Positions 1 through 9,897 of a stretch of 64,000 bases of DNA are shown here, one piece after another. The notes under the pieces were generated by a model. The model did no database searches and was not told where the DNA came from. It saw only the letters and a list, made by a program, of their open reading frames with translations. The stretch lies in NCBI RefSeq assembly GCF_003344045.1, contig NZ_QFWX01000009.1, forward strand, positions 2,452 through 66,451. The letters run 5' to 3'. The translations under genes were made by a program, and so were the position numbers. Source of the DNA: Marinobacter vulgaris (GTDB lineage: Bacteria > Pseudomonadota > Gammaproteobacteria > Pseudomonadales > Oleiphilaceae). Each line of letters opens with the position of its first letter. The stretch's first letter is position 1.

Positions 1-1467
1 CTTCTTCGAGTCTAAAGTGAAAACAATTCCAAGCCTTCTTACTAGGGAGTTTGCTTGAAATCTGCCCTCTGGCGATTGAAGGTCAATTTTCGCCACGAAG
101 TCTCCCCAGTTGGAAACGAACTCGAAGTTAAGAAGATTGGTTAGCTCTAATATCTCAGAGTTTATTTTCGAAATTGCATGTTCAGATTCATGTAAAATTT
201 TCGCAGTGGCTTCGGAAGGGAATTTTTGCATCAGCTCGATATATTTTTGAATTTTTTCGGATAAATCTACGTTTTTACCTTCAAGAGACTCAAGTTCTTT
301 TTTTATTTTTGAATTATTCCCTTGAACCAAAGGCAATGAATCAAGCATGAAAAGTGCTCTGGGAATATATTTTTCAAGATGATCGTAGCGAAAATGACGG
401 CCTGAACAAGATCCTTTTCTACTTTTCGAACAGACTAAATATTTATATCCTTTTGGAGGAGAGCCTTTGTTGATTAAGTGCATCGGGCTTAAGCATTGCG
501 CGCAAAAAGTGATTTTTTGCCAAAAATTGAAGCCACTGGCTTGTCGAGTTTCTCCGCTTATTTTCCTATCGTAGATAGCTTTCTGAGCTCTATAGAAGAG
601 CTCTTCAGATATGACCGGGGGATAGTAGTCTTTTACAGTCTCTCCAGACGGTACTCGCCCAGAGGCGGTTGATCGATGCGGTTGATACTCCCCAATGACT
701 GCTTTATTCGAGAGAATTTTTGCAATCGACGACGTGCCCCACAAACCGGACTTATTGCGTCTAGATGAGGGTCCACCGTCGTCCACAGATCCGAATGGTG
801 CAATCTGGGATTCGTTGAGGTGCTTTACAATTCTGGTTCTACCATAACCTTTACAGGTGAGCTCAAAAATAAGACTGACAATTTTTGAGCGACTCTCGAT
901 AATTTCATATTGTTCTGATCGAATTTCGAGCCAGCTTGGGCAAGCTCTGCCGATTGGCGTCTTGGAATTTCTGGCTTGGTCTTGTTTATTTTTCCAAGCT
1001 TTTGAAACTCTGTAGCCTTTGCTGGCGGACTCCTCGTGAGCACGGGACATCTGAACTATAGAAACAATTAAGTCGAGTTCGTTGAAATTTTCGTCGTAGA
1101 CTCGTTCATCGGTAAGCGTCACTACTTTGATCTCGGATCTTAAAAGGTCCATAAACCTGGGTAATGCCACGCTCACTCGCTCTCTAGATAAGCGGTCTAG
1201 ATTTTCAATGAGTAAGTAAGAACCTTTTTTGATGGAGCCATCTTCAACTAAGGACAGAAACCTTTTCAACTCGCCATCATCTGATAGATGTTGAGCTTTG
1301 TATGCGCTCTTGCCAGCATCAAGAAAAGCGTATTCCTGCTCGGCCACCAAATCTAAGTTTTTGCTCTTCGCATACTCCTTCGCTCTCTCAAGTTGACGCT
1401 TGCTACTATGGCCTTTCGTTTGCTCCGCTGAGGAAAAGCGAATGTAGGAGTATGCTTTTGGCTTCAT
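1..1467 (-). CDS. Large serine recombinase (site-specific integrase), C-terminus beyond the window
   Basis: Reading leftward from the ATG at 1467, 489 codons are open to the window edge without a stop. The N-terminal resolvase domain has YSYIRFSSAEQ with the probable nucleophile Ser12, and ENLDRLSRE around residues 88-96. A recombinase domain follows (about 150-310), then a zinc-ribbon pattern (Cys322, Cys325, Cys346, Cys354) and a coiled-coil-like charged stretch (about 385-445). This order is that of large serine recombinases, which cut and rejoin att sites during integration and excision. Codon and base use are far more AT-rich than the neighbouring chromosome, indicating transfer. A small resolvase is ruled out by the length and the zinc ribbon. 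Confidence 0.9.
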   Translation of the reverse strand, partial: MKPKAYSYIRFSSAEQTKGHSSKRQLERAKEYAKSKNLDLVAEQEYAFLDAGKSAYKAQHLSDDGELKRFLSLVEDGSIKKGSYLLIENLDRLSRERVSVALPRFMDLLRSEIKVVTLTDERVYDENFNELDLIVSIVQMSRAHEESASKGYRVSKAWKNKQDQARNSKTPIGRACPSWLEIRSEQYEIIESRSKIVSLIFELTCKGYGRTRIVKHLNESQIAPFGSVDDGGPSSRRNKSGLWGTSSIAKILSNKAVIGEYQPHRSTASGRVPSGETVKDYYPPVISEELFYRAQKAIYDRKISGETRQASGFNFWQKITFCAQCLSPMHLINKGSPPKGYKYLVCSKSRKGSCSGRHFRYDHLEKYIPRALFMLDSLPLVQGNNSKIKKELESLEGKNVDLSEKIQKYIELMQKFPSEATAKILHESEHAISKINSEILELTNLLNFEFVSNWGDFVAKIDLQSPEGRFQANSLVRRLGIVFTLDSKK

Positions 1468-1510
1468 AAGACGCTTTACCTGTAGTCAGGAATTGTTTGG
1501 TGTAATCTAC
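1..1510 (-). mobile_element. Right-hand edge of an integrated element inserted in comM (partial)
   Basis: Host comM homology begins abruptly at about 1511 (His-Asn before the Walker A motif). Everything to the left is clearly AT-richer and encodes a site-specific recombinase whose start lies about 45 bp from the junction, the usual position of an integrase beside its own attachment site. The rest of the element and the 5' half of comM would lie left of the window. comM is a recurrent integration target (for example AbaR-type islands in Acinetobacter). The exact crossover bases cannot be fixed from one end; the 7-mer TGTTTGG occurs on both sides (1494-1500 and 1524-1530) but may be chance. Confidence 0.8.
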
Positions 1511-2404
1511 CATAACATCTTGATGTTTGGCCCTCCGGGCACCGGCAAAAGCATGCTGGCCAGCCGCCTGCCGGGGATTCTGCCACCCATGACCACGGAA
1601 TTCGCCCTGGAGGTAGCCAGTATCCATTCCGTGGCCGGTCTGCCGATCCAGGATCATGACTGGTGTCGGCCGCCTTATCGGGCGCCCCATCATACCGCTT
1701 CGTCTGTCGCCATGGTGGGTGGTGGCAGCAGCCCGCGACCGGGTGAAATCTCGCTGGCCCACCGTGGTGTGCTGTTTCTCGACGAACTTCCGGAGTTTGG
1801 GCGTCAGGTGCTGGAGGTGCTGAGGGAACCCATGGAATCCGGCGAGATTGCGATCAGCCGGGCGGCCAGGCAGGTGACTTTTCCCGCCCGGTTTCAGGTT
1901 GTGGCTGCCATGAACCCGTGCCCTTGCGGCTACCTGGGGCATCCTACGATTGAGTGCCAGTGCACGCCACCCCAGGTGCTCCGTTATCGGGCAAAAATAT
2001 CCGGGCCATTGCTGGACCGCTTCGATCTCCACGTGGAGGTCCCGGTGCAAAGCGGTGAGGTGCTTATGCAGCGGGGAGGCGATGGCGAGTCCAGTGCGGT
2101 TGTGCGGGAACGGGTAAAATCAGCGCGCAAATGCCAGCTTCTGCGGGGTGTGGTGAATTCCGCCCTGAGCGGCAACGAGCTTCATGAGTACTGTCAGGTG
2201 GACGCGGCCAGTGAAACCATGTTGTCTGCGGCGATGGAGCGCCTGGGTCTCTCGGCCCGGGCCTTGCACCGCATTCTGCGGGTTGCTCGAACCCTTGCTG
2301 ATCTGGAGGCTCAGGAACACATTGGTCGTGGCCATCTGGTGGAGGCGCTTGGCTATCGGAAGCTGGACCGCCAGCAGACCCGGAATGCCCAGGTTTCGGT
2401 GTAG
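1493..2404 (+). pseudogene. comM: comM (YifB, Mg-chelatase-like AAA+ helicase), 3' fragment
   Basis: The frame encodes the C-terminal ~295 residues of a protein normally about 500 long. Visible are Walker A GPPGTGKS (1529-1552), a Walker B-like LFLDELPEF, the Mg-chelatase motif AAMNPCPCG and the C-terminal domain with SARALHRILRVARTLADL. The N-terminal Lon-like half is missing because of the insertion to the left. ComM promotes branch migration when transformed DNA is integrated into the chromosome, so this strain probably lacks it unless the element excises. The TTG at 1493 and the first six codons come from the element; true homology starts at about 1511. Intact ATPase motifs suggest recent interruption rather than decay. 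Confidence 0.9.
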
Positions 2405-2470
2405 CCGGTTTGGGCGTAGACAGGGGGTGAGGGACACAGAAACCTGGCTTTGTGGTGGCGTCGGCAGCAA

Positions 2471-2497
2471 TTCACTCTGGTAAACTGTCGCTATAAT
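2471..2497 (+). promoter_or_regulatory. Candidate trmB promoter
   Basis: A perfect -10 box TATAAT lies at 2492-2497, about 42 bp before the trmB start. The upstream hexamer TTCACT is a weak -35 at a short 15-bp spacing, so only the -10 is convincing. Confidence 0.35.
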
Positions 2498-2538
2498 CCA
2501 TTGAAGATGAACCGCCAGAGGGCGGCCGAGGACGTCAG

Positions 2539-3243
2539 ATGACTGATCACAACGATGTTTCCGTAACCACTCGCCGTGGCGTGCGAAGTTTTGTGTTGCG
2601 CCAGGGGCGGATGACGGAAGGCCAGAAAAAGGCCTATGAGCGTAGCTGGCCGAAATATGGTCTGACTCGCGAGCAGGGCATGATCGATCCGCGAGAGGTG
2701 TTTGGCCGGGATAACATGCTGAATCTCGAGATCGGGTTTGGCATGGGAAAATCGCTGGCGGACATGGCTGAAGCGGCTCCTGAACAGGATTTTATTGGTG
2801 TGGAGGTGCATCTTCCAGGTGTCGGTGCCCTGTTGAAGGAAATCGAGGACAGGGGGCTGGAGAACGTCCGGATCTACGCCATCGATGCCAACGATGTGAT
2901 TGATCTGTGTCTGCCGGACGCCGCGCTGGACCGCGTCATGGTATTTTTCCCGGATCCCTGGCACAAGAAACGCCATCACAAGCGCCGGTTGATCCAGCAT
3001 GACTTTGTCCAGCGCTTGCGCCACAAGCTCCGTGTCGGCGGTATACTGCATCTGGCCACAGACTGGGAAAACTACGCGGAATACATGATGGAGATCATGA
3101 GCGAGTCGGAAGGTTTCGCAAACACCCAGGAGCCGGGTCAGTATTCCCCTCGCCCCGAGGATCGCCCGGTTACCAAGTTCGAGAAGCGCGGCGAGAACCT
3201 GGGGCACGGTGTGCGGGATCTGGTGTTCTACCGTACAAACTAG
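2539..3243 (+). CDS. trmB: tRNA (guanine-N7-)-methyltransferase TrmB
   Basis: 234 residues, normal family length. It uses SAM to methylate N7 of G46 in the variable loop of tRNAs. The SAM-binding glycine motif [10 protein letters not shown] is near residue 67 and the family signature [15 protein letters not shown] near 137-151. The C-terminus has the usual [16 protein letters not shown] segment. The ATG at 2539 fits the family N-terminus. It lies downstream of the comM fragment and converges with the leftward membrane-protein gene that ends 20 bp away. Confidence 0.96.
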   Translation: MTDHNDVSVTTRRGVRSFVLRQGRMTEGQKKAYERSWPKYGLTREQGMIDPREVFGRDNMLNLEIGFGMGKSLADMAEAAPEQDFIGVEVHLPGVGALLKEIEDRGLENVRIYAIDANDVIDLCLPDAALDRVMVFFPDPWHKKRHHKRRLIQHDFVQRLRHKLRVGGILHLATDWENYAEYMMEIMSESEGFANTQEPGQYSPRPEDRPVTKFEKRGENLGHGVRDLVFYRTN

Positions 3244-3262
3244 CGCCGGGATTCTGGAAAGA

Positions 3263-3796
3263 TTATCCGTGGGCCATCGGGCGGCGCCTGGCGGCGCGGA
3301 TAATAACCAGGCCGGCAGCACCCAGCATGAGCCCGGTGAACTTGATCAGCGCGCAGACGGTCGCAGACAGGCTGACCATGTCCGTTGGCGGGTCCATATT
3401 GTTGAGTAGCAGGATGTTTTCCGCCATGTCCCCGGTACCTGCAGCCACGAACAGAGCTTTGACCCAGCGTGCCACATTACGCTCGCGTACGCCCGGGCGA
3501 TCCCGACTGAGGTGGTTGGTGAGGAAAATCAGGGTGAACAGGTAAGCGGGGACAAACAGGAAGTCCAGCCAAAGAGAAATCCGGGCCCAGTGCAGCCCAT
3601 CCTGGCGCCAGCTACGGATGATGGCCATCGACTGATCTGCCGTCGCGGCCATCTGGAAACTGACGATGCCCTGGGGGGCGGAGCCTGTCTGCAGTGGCTG
3701 GTTGACCAGCACCAGAATGAGCAGAAGCACCGCTGTCGCCAGAAGGCTCAGATTGAGCCGTTTGGGAAAAAGGGTCAGAAGGCGCGGCAGTGACAT
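3263..3796 (-). CDS. Unrecognised four-helix membrane protein
   Basis: 177 residues. I do not recognise a named family. Four hydrophobic segments are visible (about residues 13-32, 75-95, 108-125 and 140-165), with a hydrophilic loop of about 45 residues after the first. There is no signal cleavage site and no catalytic motif. Its ATG overlaps the hemW stop by 4 nt (ATGA), so it is probably the translationally coupled last gene of the metX-metW operon. An inner-membrane location is inferred from the helices. Confidence 0.75.
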   Translation of the reverse strand: MSLPRLLTLFPKRLNLSLLATAVLLLILVLVNQPLQTGSAPQGIVSFQMAATADQSMAIIRSWRQDGLHWARISLWLDFLFVPAYLFTLIFLTNHLSRDRPGVRERNVARWVKALFVAAGTGDMAENILLLNNMDPPTDMVSLSATVCALIKFTGLMLGAAGLVIIRAARRRPMAHG

Positions 3797-4950
3797 CAGA
3801 GAAAGCGCTCCAGCAGGCTGTTCAGGTATCGCTGTCCGAGTTCCGTGGTCTGTATTCTTCCCGGCTCCAGCAGGTTTTCTGATCTTAACTCGTCAAGTTT
3901 TACCGCAACTGCACTCAGGGGTAAACCTGTACGTTCTTTGAACAGGTTTTCCGGCACCCCGGATGTCAGGCGCAGGGCATTCATCAGGAATTCCAGGGCG
4001 CGCTCGTCAGGCTCGATTGCCTGGCTGCCGGCGGTTCGGCTGCCAATCCGGTTCAGGTAGGCTTCGGGTTGCCGGGTTTTCCAGAACCGCCGTATTTCAC
4101 CATTGCGAAGGGTGATTTTTCCATGGGCACCCGCACCCAGCGCCAGATAGTCGCCAAACATCCAGTAATTCAGGTTGTGGCGGGACGCCATCCCCGGGCG
4201 ACTCCAGGCCGACACCTCGTAATCCGTGAAACCCTGTTGGTGCAGATAATCCGAGCCCTGGCGATAGATCTCCCAGAGATTGTCCTCGTCCGGCAATGGC
4301 GGTGGGCGGCTGTAGAATTCGGTATTGGGTTCAAGGGTCAGCTGGTACCAGGACAGGTGTGGAGGTTCCCATGCCAGGGCAGCTTCCAGATCAGCAATGG
4401 CCTGTTCCGGTGTCTGGTCGGGCAATCCGTGCATCAGGTCCAGGTTGAAGTTGTCGAAGCCGGCGTTGCGCGCCGCTTCGATGGCTTCATGGGCAGCCCT
4501 GTCGTCGTGAATGCGCCCCAGCGCTTTCAGACGCTGCGCATTGAAACTCTGGATGCCGATGGAAAGGCGGTTGATTCCTGCTGCGCGGAAGCCCCGGAAA
4601 CGATGTTGTTCAACGGTTCCCGGGTTGGCCTCCAGGGTAACCTCGGCATCGTCGGCGAAGCTGAGATGTGCCCGCAGCCGGTGAAACAGGTTCTCATAGA
4701 AGTCCGGCGACATCAGTGACGGTGTCCCACCGCCGATAAACACCGTCTGGATGCTGCGACCCTGAACCAGCGTCAGGTCGCTGGTGAGATCCTCCATGAT
4801 AGCCTGCAGGTAGCGGTCTTCAGGAATGTCCCCGGTCAACGCATGGGAGTTGAAATCACAATAGGGGCATTTTTTCACGCACCAGGGAACGTGGATGTAC
4901 AGGCTCAGCGGTGGTAGCGGGCTGTCCCGCCAGGCGTGCGGCAAGGCCAT
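3796..4950 (-). CDS. hemW: HemW, radical-SAM heme chaperone (CPO-like)
   Basis: About 384 residues. The radical SAM cluster motif is CVKKCPYC (CxxxCxxC) near residue 23, followed by the GGGTPS motif and the HemN C-terminal domain. HemW proteins bind and deliver heme and are often misannotated as oxygen-independent coproporphyrinogen oxidase; the short N-terminus before CxxxCxxC fits HemW rather than HemN. I chose the ATG at 4950; an in-frame GTG at 4956 would overlap the rdgB stop by 4 nt and is equally possible. It sits in an operon with rdgB upstream and the membrane-protein gene downstream. Confidence 0.92.
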   Translation of the reverse strand: MALPHAWRDSPLPPLSLYIHVPWCVKKCPYCDFNSHALTGDIPEDRYLQAIMEDLTSDLTLVQGRSIQTVFIGGGTPSLMSPDFYENLFHRLRAHLSFADDAEVTLEANPGTVEQHRFRGFRAAGINRLSIGIQSFNAQRLKALGRIHDDRAAHEAIEAARNAGFDNFNLDLMHGLPDQTPEQAIADLEAALAWEPPHLSWYQLTLEPNTEFYSRPPPLPDEDNLWEIYRQGSDYLHQQGFTDYEVSAWSRPGMASRHNLNYWMFGDYLALGAGAHGKITLRNGEIRRFWKTRQPEAYLNRIGSRTAGSQAIEPDERALEFLMNALRLTSGVPENLFKERTGLPLSAVAVKLDELRSENLLEPGRIQTTELGQRYLNSLLERFL

Positions 4951-4952
4951 GA

Positions 4953-5564
4953 TCACGTCGCACCCGTGCCCAGCTGCTCAAGGAGCAGGGTGAGCGCGCG
5001 TCCGCGATGGCTTATCCGGCCCTTGTCCTGGCGGGACAGCTCGGCGGCGCTGGTGCCTGTTTCCGGAACCAGGAATACCGGATCGTACCCGAACCCGCCC
5101 TCGCCCCTGGGCTGCTCCAGTATCCGGCCTGGCCAGCGGCCATGGCATATAAGCGGCGTAGGGTCATCGGCGTGGCGCAGGTAGACCAGCACGCAGTGAA
5201 ACTGGGCGGTGCGCTGATTTTCAGGCACGCCTTTCAGCGCCGATAACAGCGCCCGCACATTGTCTTCATCACTGGCAGACTTTCCAGCGAAGCGCGCAGA
5301 GCGCACGCCGGGTTCACCATCCAGCGCGTCAACTGCCAGCCCGGAATCGTCTGCCAGGGCTGGTAAGCCGGTCGCGCGGGCGGCATGGCGGGCCTTGAGA
5401 ATGGCATTTTCCACAAAGGTGACCGCCGGCTCCTCTGCTTCGCCAACGTCCAGATCGCCCTGTGCGACCGGCGTCAGCCCCAGCGGCTTCAGCAATTCCG
5501 TCAGTTCGGCAATCTTGCCTCTGTTGTTACTGGCAATAACCAGTCTGTCAGTGGTTTCAGTCAT
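4953..5564 (-). CDS. rdgB: XTP/dITP pyrophosphatase RdgB (Ham1 family)
   Basis: 203 residues, full family length. It hydrolyses non-canonical purine triphosphates (dITP, XTP) to monophosphates, keeping them out of DNA. Visible motifs are the N-terminal [12 protein letters not shown] substrate loop, [25 protein letters not shown] in the middle (residues about 66-90) and GFGYDPVF near 150. The ATG overlaps the end of the DUF4426 gene by 4 nt, so the two are probably translationally coupled. Confidence 0.96.
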   Translation of the reverse strand: MTETTDRLVIASNNRGKIAELTELLKPLGLTPVAQGDLDVGEAEEPAVTFVENAILKARHAARATGLPALADDSGLAVDALDGEPGVRSARFAGKSASDEDNVRALLSALKGVPENQRTAQFHCVLVYLRHADDPTPLICHGRWPGRILEQPRGEGGFGYDPVFLVPETGTSAAELSRQDKGRISHRGRALTLLLEQLGTGAT

Positions 5565-6019
5565 CTGTCATTGAACAGCGTGTGGGCGAAGCGAACGGGA
5601 AGGTCCTGATTGCTACCCGTGGGCCTTGCGGTTATCTGGAAGGTCATCAGTTCGGCGCTGCTGTACTGGTATTCTGCGATAAAGTACACGGCATCGCCTT
5701 CCTGTATGCGGCGAAAACCGAGGAATTTTACCTGCTGCACATCATTGAGCACTTTGCCTTCCACTTGCCCCGAGACGGGTTCCAGCCCACCGTCTTCGGT
5801 TTCCCGCATAATGGATATATTCACGATACCAATGCTTTTGCTGCGGTTCAGGTTGTTCTCGCGGGCTATCTCCGGTGCCAGGAATGTGCTGGGAAATACG
5901 CTCCAGTGCACCTGGTACTCACCAAAATCCTTCGAGCCGGCGTGGCTCTGTGTCGCAAAGAAAGACAGGCATATCAGTGCTGTCAGGGCAACGAACTGGG
6001 TGCGAATGGTCTTGATCAT
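5561..6019 (-). CDS. DUF4426 protein, exported
   Basis: 152 residues. An N-terminal signal peptide is plausible (KTIRTQF, then [14 protein letters not shown], cut after SHA near residue 27). The remainder is beta-rich with no Cys or catalytic motif. This family is typically found between metW and rdgB in Pseudomonas-type genomes, as here, but its role is unknown. It overlaps metW by 4 nt and rdgB by 4 nt. A periplasmic location is inferred. Confidence 0.85.
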   Translation of the reverse strand: MIKTIRTQFVALTALICLSFFATQSHAGSKDFGEYQVHWSVFPSTFLAPEIARENNLNRSKSIGIVNISIMRETEDGGLEPVSGQVEGKVLNDVQQVKFLGFRRIQEGDAVYFIAEYQYSSAELMTFQITARPTGSNQDLPVRFAHTLFNDR

Positions 6020-6618
6020 GATCCCTCCCGGGTTATCCGATAAATGGCAATCTGTCCCAACATATTTGGCCAGAGGCGGCTGAGCCAGTGGTCCTGATGC
6101 TCACCATCCACGACTGTGCGGTTCAGTATGCGGAAGTCCTTGCGATAACACAGGGCCTCAAAATCCTTGAACGTGCACAAGTGGATGTTGGGGGTGTTAT
6201 ACCACTTATACGGTAGCGTTTCGGATTCGGGCATGCGACCCCGACGTACCAGGTACCAGCGTAATCGCCAGTAGGCGAAGTTGGGGAAGGTGACAATGCC
6301 TTCGCGGCCTAGGCGCAACATTTCGTCGAGGACCACGTCCGGACGGCGAACCGCCTGCAGTGCCTGGGTCATGAGAACGGTGTCGAACGTGTGGTCTTCA
6401 AAGTTACCCAGTCCCTGGGTGTCCAGATTCTGCTCAATAACAGATACACCACGGCTCATGCAGGTGGTGATGTGGTCCGGATTGATTTCCAGGCCAAATC
6501 CGGTGGCCCGCTTTTCCCGTTGCAGGTAATCCAGCAGGGTGCCGTCACCGCAACCCAGGTCCAGCACGTGACTGCCCGGGCTGATCCACTGCTCAATAAT
6601 TTTCAGGTCGGTTCTCAT
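6016..6618 (-). CDS. metW: MetW, methionine biosynthesis methyltransferase-fold protein
   Basis: 200 residues with a class I SAM-binding fold: [15 protein letters not shown] at about 18-32, and [13 protein letters not shown]. MetW works with MetX in methionine biosynthesis in many proteobacteria. In some species it binds MetX and stimulates acyltransfer to homoserine. The ATG overlaps the metX stop by 4 nt. Length and order match the Pseudomonas metX-metW pair. Confidence 0.94.
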   Translation of the reverse strand: MRTDLKIIEQWISPGSHVLDLGCGDGTLLDYLQREKRATGFGLEINPDHITTCMSRGVSVIEQNLDTQGLGNFEDHTFDTVLMTQALQAVRRPDVVLDEMLRLGREGIVTFPNFAYWRLRWYLVRRGRMPESETLPYKWYNTPNIHLCTFKDFEALCYRKDFRILNRTVVDGEHQDHWLSRLWPNMLGQIAIYRITREGS

Positions 6619-7763
6619 ACGTCCACCTCCCGCGCAACCCTGTCCATATAGGATTCGAAGATTGCGGTGTATCTTGGTGTCGGAATCAGGAAGGCGTCGT
6701 GGCCCCAGGGGGCGTCGATTTCTGCATAGCTGACCTTGCGGCGTGCCGAGATCATGGCATCCACCAGTTCCTGGGAGCGGGCCGGCGTGAAGCGCCAGTC
6801 GGTGCTGAAAGACAGCACCAGAAATTCGCAGCGGGCAAGAAGCAGGGCTTTCGCCAGGTCATTGTCATGTTCGTAGGCGGGGTCAAAGTAGTCCAGCGCC
6901 CGGGTCATCAGCAGGTAGGTGTTGGCATCAAACGATTCCGAGAAGCGTTCGCCCTGGTAGCGCAGATAGCTCTCTACCTGGAATTCTGCATCGTAGCCGA
7001 ATTTGTAGGCCTGATCCCGCAGTTCGCGGCCGAACTTTTCGCCCATGGAAGCGTCGGACAGGTAGGTGATATGGCCCACCATGCGCGCGAGCATCAGTCC
7101 ACGGCGGGGCAGGGTGTTGTGCTCGAAATAACGGCCGTCGTGAAATTCCCGGTCTGAGGTGATCGCCTGGCGAGCAACCTCGTTAAAGGCGATGTTCTGG
7201 GCACTCAGGCGCGGGGTGGAGGCGATAACTACCGCGTGCCTGATGCGGTCCGGGTAATCCAGACTCCATTGCAGCGCCTGCATACCCCCCAGGGAGCCGC
7301 CCACAACCGCTGCCCAGCAGTTGATGCCCAGCCGGTCCGCCAGCAGAGCCTGACTGTGAACCCAGTCACGCACAGTGATCACCGGGAAATCGGGACCGTA
7401 GGGCTTGCCGGTCTGGGGATTGGTGCTGGAGGGGCCGGTGCTGCCATGGCAGCCGCCAAGGTTGTTCAGGCTGACAACGAAAAAACGGTTGGTATCAATG
7501 GGTTTTCCAGGCCCGATACAGCTGTCCCACCAGCCCGGTTTGCGGTCCTCTTTGCTGTGGTAGCCGGCGGCATGATGGTGGCCGCTGAGGGCGTGGCAGA
7601 TAAGTACCGCGTTGCTGGCATCGGCGTTGAGCGCGCCATAGGTCTCGATGACCAGATCATAACTTTCCAGTGTCCGGTCGCACGCCAGGGTAATAGGCGT
7701 ATCAAAGTGCAGTGTCTGAGGGGTGACTATCCCTACAGAATCCGTTGGCAAGTGATCGGGCAT
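6615..7763 (-). CDS. metX: Homoserine O-acyltransferase MetX
   Basis: About 382 residues, alpha/beta-hydrolase fold. It transfers an acyl group from acyl-CoA to homoserine, the first committed step to methionine. The nucleophile elbow is GGSLGGMQ, with the acid in FSTDWRF and the His in WGHDAF. Close similarity to Pseudomonas MetX suggests succinyl-CoA may be the donor, but donor choice cannot be fixed here. I start at 7763 ([11 protein letters not shown]), which matches the family N-terminus; an upstream in-frame start at 7817 would add 18 unusual residues. It heads the operon to hemW. Confidence 0.95.
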   Translation of the reverse strand: MPDHLPTDSVGIVTPQTLHFDTPITLACDRTLESYDLVIETYGALNADASNAVLICHALSGHHHAAGYHSKEDRKPGWWDSCIGPGKPIDTNRFFVVSLNNLGGCHGSTGPSSTNPQTGKPYGPDFPVITVRDWVHSQALLADRLGINCWAAVVGGSLGGMQALQWSLDYPDRIRHAVVIASTPRLSAQNIAFNEVARQAITSDREFHDGRYFEHNTLPRRGLMLARMVGHITYLSDASMGEKFGRELRDQAYKFGYDAEFQVESYLRYQGERFSESFDANTYLLMTRALDYFDPAYEHDNDLAKALLLARCEFLVLSFSTDWRFTPARSQELVDAMISARRKVSYAEIDAPWGHDAFLIPTPRYTAIFESYMDRVAREVDV

Positions 7764-7932
7764 TGGCGCGACAGGTTCCTGGTTCGGTCCATAGTATCTG
7801 CAACTAGATTGAGGCAATGGCCGCGCCGGGATGCCCAGGATAACGGTGGGCTCAAGGGAGCGGCCGACCTATTGCCAGCCAAGCAGTTTAAAGGCCGGTC
7901 TGCACGGCTGCAACCGCCGTCTCAGGCCCGGG

Positions 7933-9897
7933 CTACACAGCTCCCGAGATATTGACCACTTTCTGCTGGATCAGGGTTGGTGCCGGTTTGCGGATCTGTC
8001 GTTGCATGGCTTCCGCCAGTTCCAGTTGTCGCTTCAGGTCGGTGATGGTGTTCTGCAGCCGTTCCCGCTCGGCGCGGCTGTCGCGGTCAGTGCGCACCAT
8101 GTCCCGCAGCCGGCGGATCTGGTGCTCCAGCAACTGCTTCTGCTCCAGGGAATATTGCATGATGGGCAGTAACGCCTCGGAAGGCCAGCGCTCGACATCG
8201 GACCTTACCCGCTGGTGCAGCGTGCGGGCCTCAGCCACCATGACATTAAAGAAACGTCTGACCAGCAGAGACTGTTCCGTCAGCAGGTTCTTGGGGCTGA
8301 TACGGAAGCGTTTTGCTTTCTTGCGCAGCTCGCGAATGGCAATCACGTGACGCCCGGCGCGCAATGGTATTGGCTCGAGGTGACGGGCGCGAGTGTCTTC
8401 GTTATAGCGCCGATAGATGGCGCCCACCATTTTTTCTGCCAGTCGCCCCTCGCTGAGCAGGTTGGTCAGGTCGCTCTCCAGAAGTTCGAAGAAATGGTCC
8501 ATGCTCTGGTTCATGCCGGCCGTGGTCCAGCTTTTCGACATTTTCTGGCGGATTTTTTCGGCGTGGGCTTCAAACCGGTCGGCGCTGACCAGGCTCCTGA
8601 GCATGCCTCCCTGTGATTCCATGAGCCGGCGGCTGGACCGCAGGGTGATCAGCTTCTTGTAATAGAAGTCGTAGTCCCGCTGGGCACGGTCGGCCAGGCG
8701 ACGCGATGCCTCCTTGTCCATGGTAACCCCGGAGCAGGCTTCCAGCTCTTCCTCAAGGGCGTTGAGCCGCGTCTGCATGGCTGCCTGGCTGTTTTGCAGC
8801 ATGCCCAGCAGGTCGTTGATCAGGCTCTGGGTGATCAACTGCTCCTTGTGCATGAGGATGCGCTGGATGATCAGTTGCTCCAGCAGAGCGAGGTTGGAGC
8901 GTGCGAGCAGCGTTTCATCGCCCTTTACGCGGGCCAGGAGTCCCTGTTTGGCAGACAGCGGGATCACGTCCTGCTGGCGCATGCCAAGGTGATCTGCGGT
9001 ATAGCCGCGTACTTTCTCGATGGCTTCCTGGGTGTGTTTCTCGCCCTGAAGATCGTCCCAGAGCACGTCAATCTTGTTGAGGACCGCGAATCGCCCGGCA
9101 CGGTGGTCGGCGTGCTCGGTGTCGATGTGTTCCTTCCAGATGGTCATATCACTGGCAGTAACACCGGTATCGGCGCTGAGCAGGAAAATGATGGCGTGGG
9201 CCCGGGGCAGCATACTGATGGTCAGTTCCGGTTCGGAACCCAGCGCGTTGAGGCCCGGGGTGTCCAGGATTCTCAGGCCGCGTTCAAACAGGGGATTGCG
9301 GATGCTGATCTGGGCATTGCGCCAGGCCGGAACCAGTACGTTGCCGGGCCGGTTGCGGTCATGCTCAAGCATGTCCTCATCGAAACCCAGCCGCCGGGCC
9401 TCCGGTGGCGCCACGCTTTTTACCCTGGCCACTTCGCCCAGAACCTCCCGCATGATTTCCGGGTCGCGCTCGTCCAGGTCGTGCTTGACCCAGCGCTCTG
9501 GCTGTTTGCGTAATTGCTGCAGGGAGAGCTCCCCGGTGCGGGTTTCGATGGGGAGCAGCAACAGGTAGTTGCTATTGGAAGTGCGGTCGAAGAACAGCTC
9601 CGTGGGGCACATGGTGGTACGCCCGGCCTGGGAAGGCAGCATGCGCTGGCCGTACTCGGAAAAGAACAGGGCGTTGATCAGTTCCGTCTTGCCACGGGAA
9701 TACTCGCCGACAAACGCAATGGTGAGCTCGTCTTCGATCAGTAATTCCAGTCCGTGGCGGATGCGATTGCTGATATCGTCCGAAAACAGGTTGTTGTCCT
9801 GCAGCCACAGCCGATAACGGCCAATCTGCCTGATCAGTTCCTTTTTCCAGCCGTGGTAGGCCTCTACCTGCTGCGACAGGGTTCCTTGCTTGTTCAT
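7933..9897 (-). CDS. Dynamin-like GTPase
   Basis: 654 residues from the ATG at 9897, which has AAGGA about 9 nt upstream; the frame stays open to 9999 but that extension looks non-coding. G1 is GEYSRGKT (residues 64-71), G3 LDTPG near 205 and G4 LNKID near 265. The helical remainder has coiled-coil-like stretches, including the Arg/Glu-rich C-terminal 60 residues. No transmembrane segment is obvious. Bacterial dynamin-like proteins act in membrane remodelling or stress responses, but the specific role here is unknown. It lies between the yggT terminator and metX, each with its own leader. Confidence 0.85.
   Translation of the reverse strand: MNKQGTLSQQVEAYHGWKKELIRQIGRYRLWLQDNNLFSDDISNRIRHGLELLIEDELTIAFVGEYSRGKTELINALFFSEYGQRMLPSQAGRTTMCPTELFFDRTSNSNYLLLLPIETRTGELSLQQLRKQPERWVKHDLDERDPEIMREVLGEVARVKSVAPPEARRLGFDEDMLEHDRNRPGNVLVPAWRNAQISIRNPLFERGLRILDTPGLNALGSEPELTISMLPRAHAIIFLLSADTGVTASDMTIWKEHIDTEHADHRAGRFAVLNKIDVLWDDLQGEKHTQEAIEKVRGYTADHLGMRQQDVIPLSAKQGLLARVKGDETLLARSNLALLEQLIIQRILMHKEQLITQSLINDLLGMLQNSQAAMQTRLNALEEELEACSGVTMDKEASRRLADRAQRDYDFYYKKLITLRSSRRLMESQGGMLRSLVSADRFEAHAEKIRQKMSKSWTTAGMNQSMDHFFELLESDLTNLLSEGRLAEKMVGAIYRRYNEDTRARHLEPIPLRAGRHVIAIRELRKKAKRFRISPKNLLTEQSLLVRRFFNVMVAEARTLHQRVRSDVERWPSEALLPIMQYSLEQKQLLEHQIRRLRDMVRTDRDSRAERERLQNTITDLKRQLELAEAMQRQIRKPAPTLIQQKVVNISGAV

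Noticed and set aside
7764..7932. Possible SAM riboswitch before metX
   Set aside because: The 169-bp leader has no conserved SAM-I or SAM-II core that I can recognise and no terminator-antiterminator pair.
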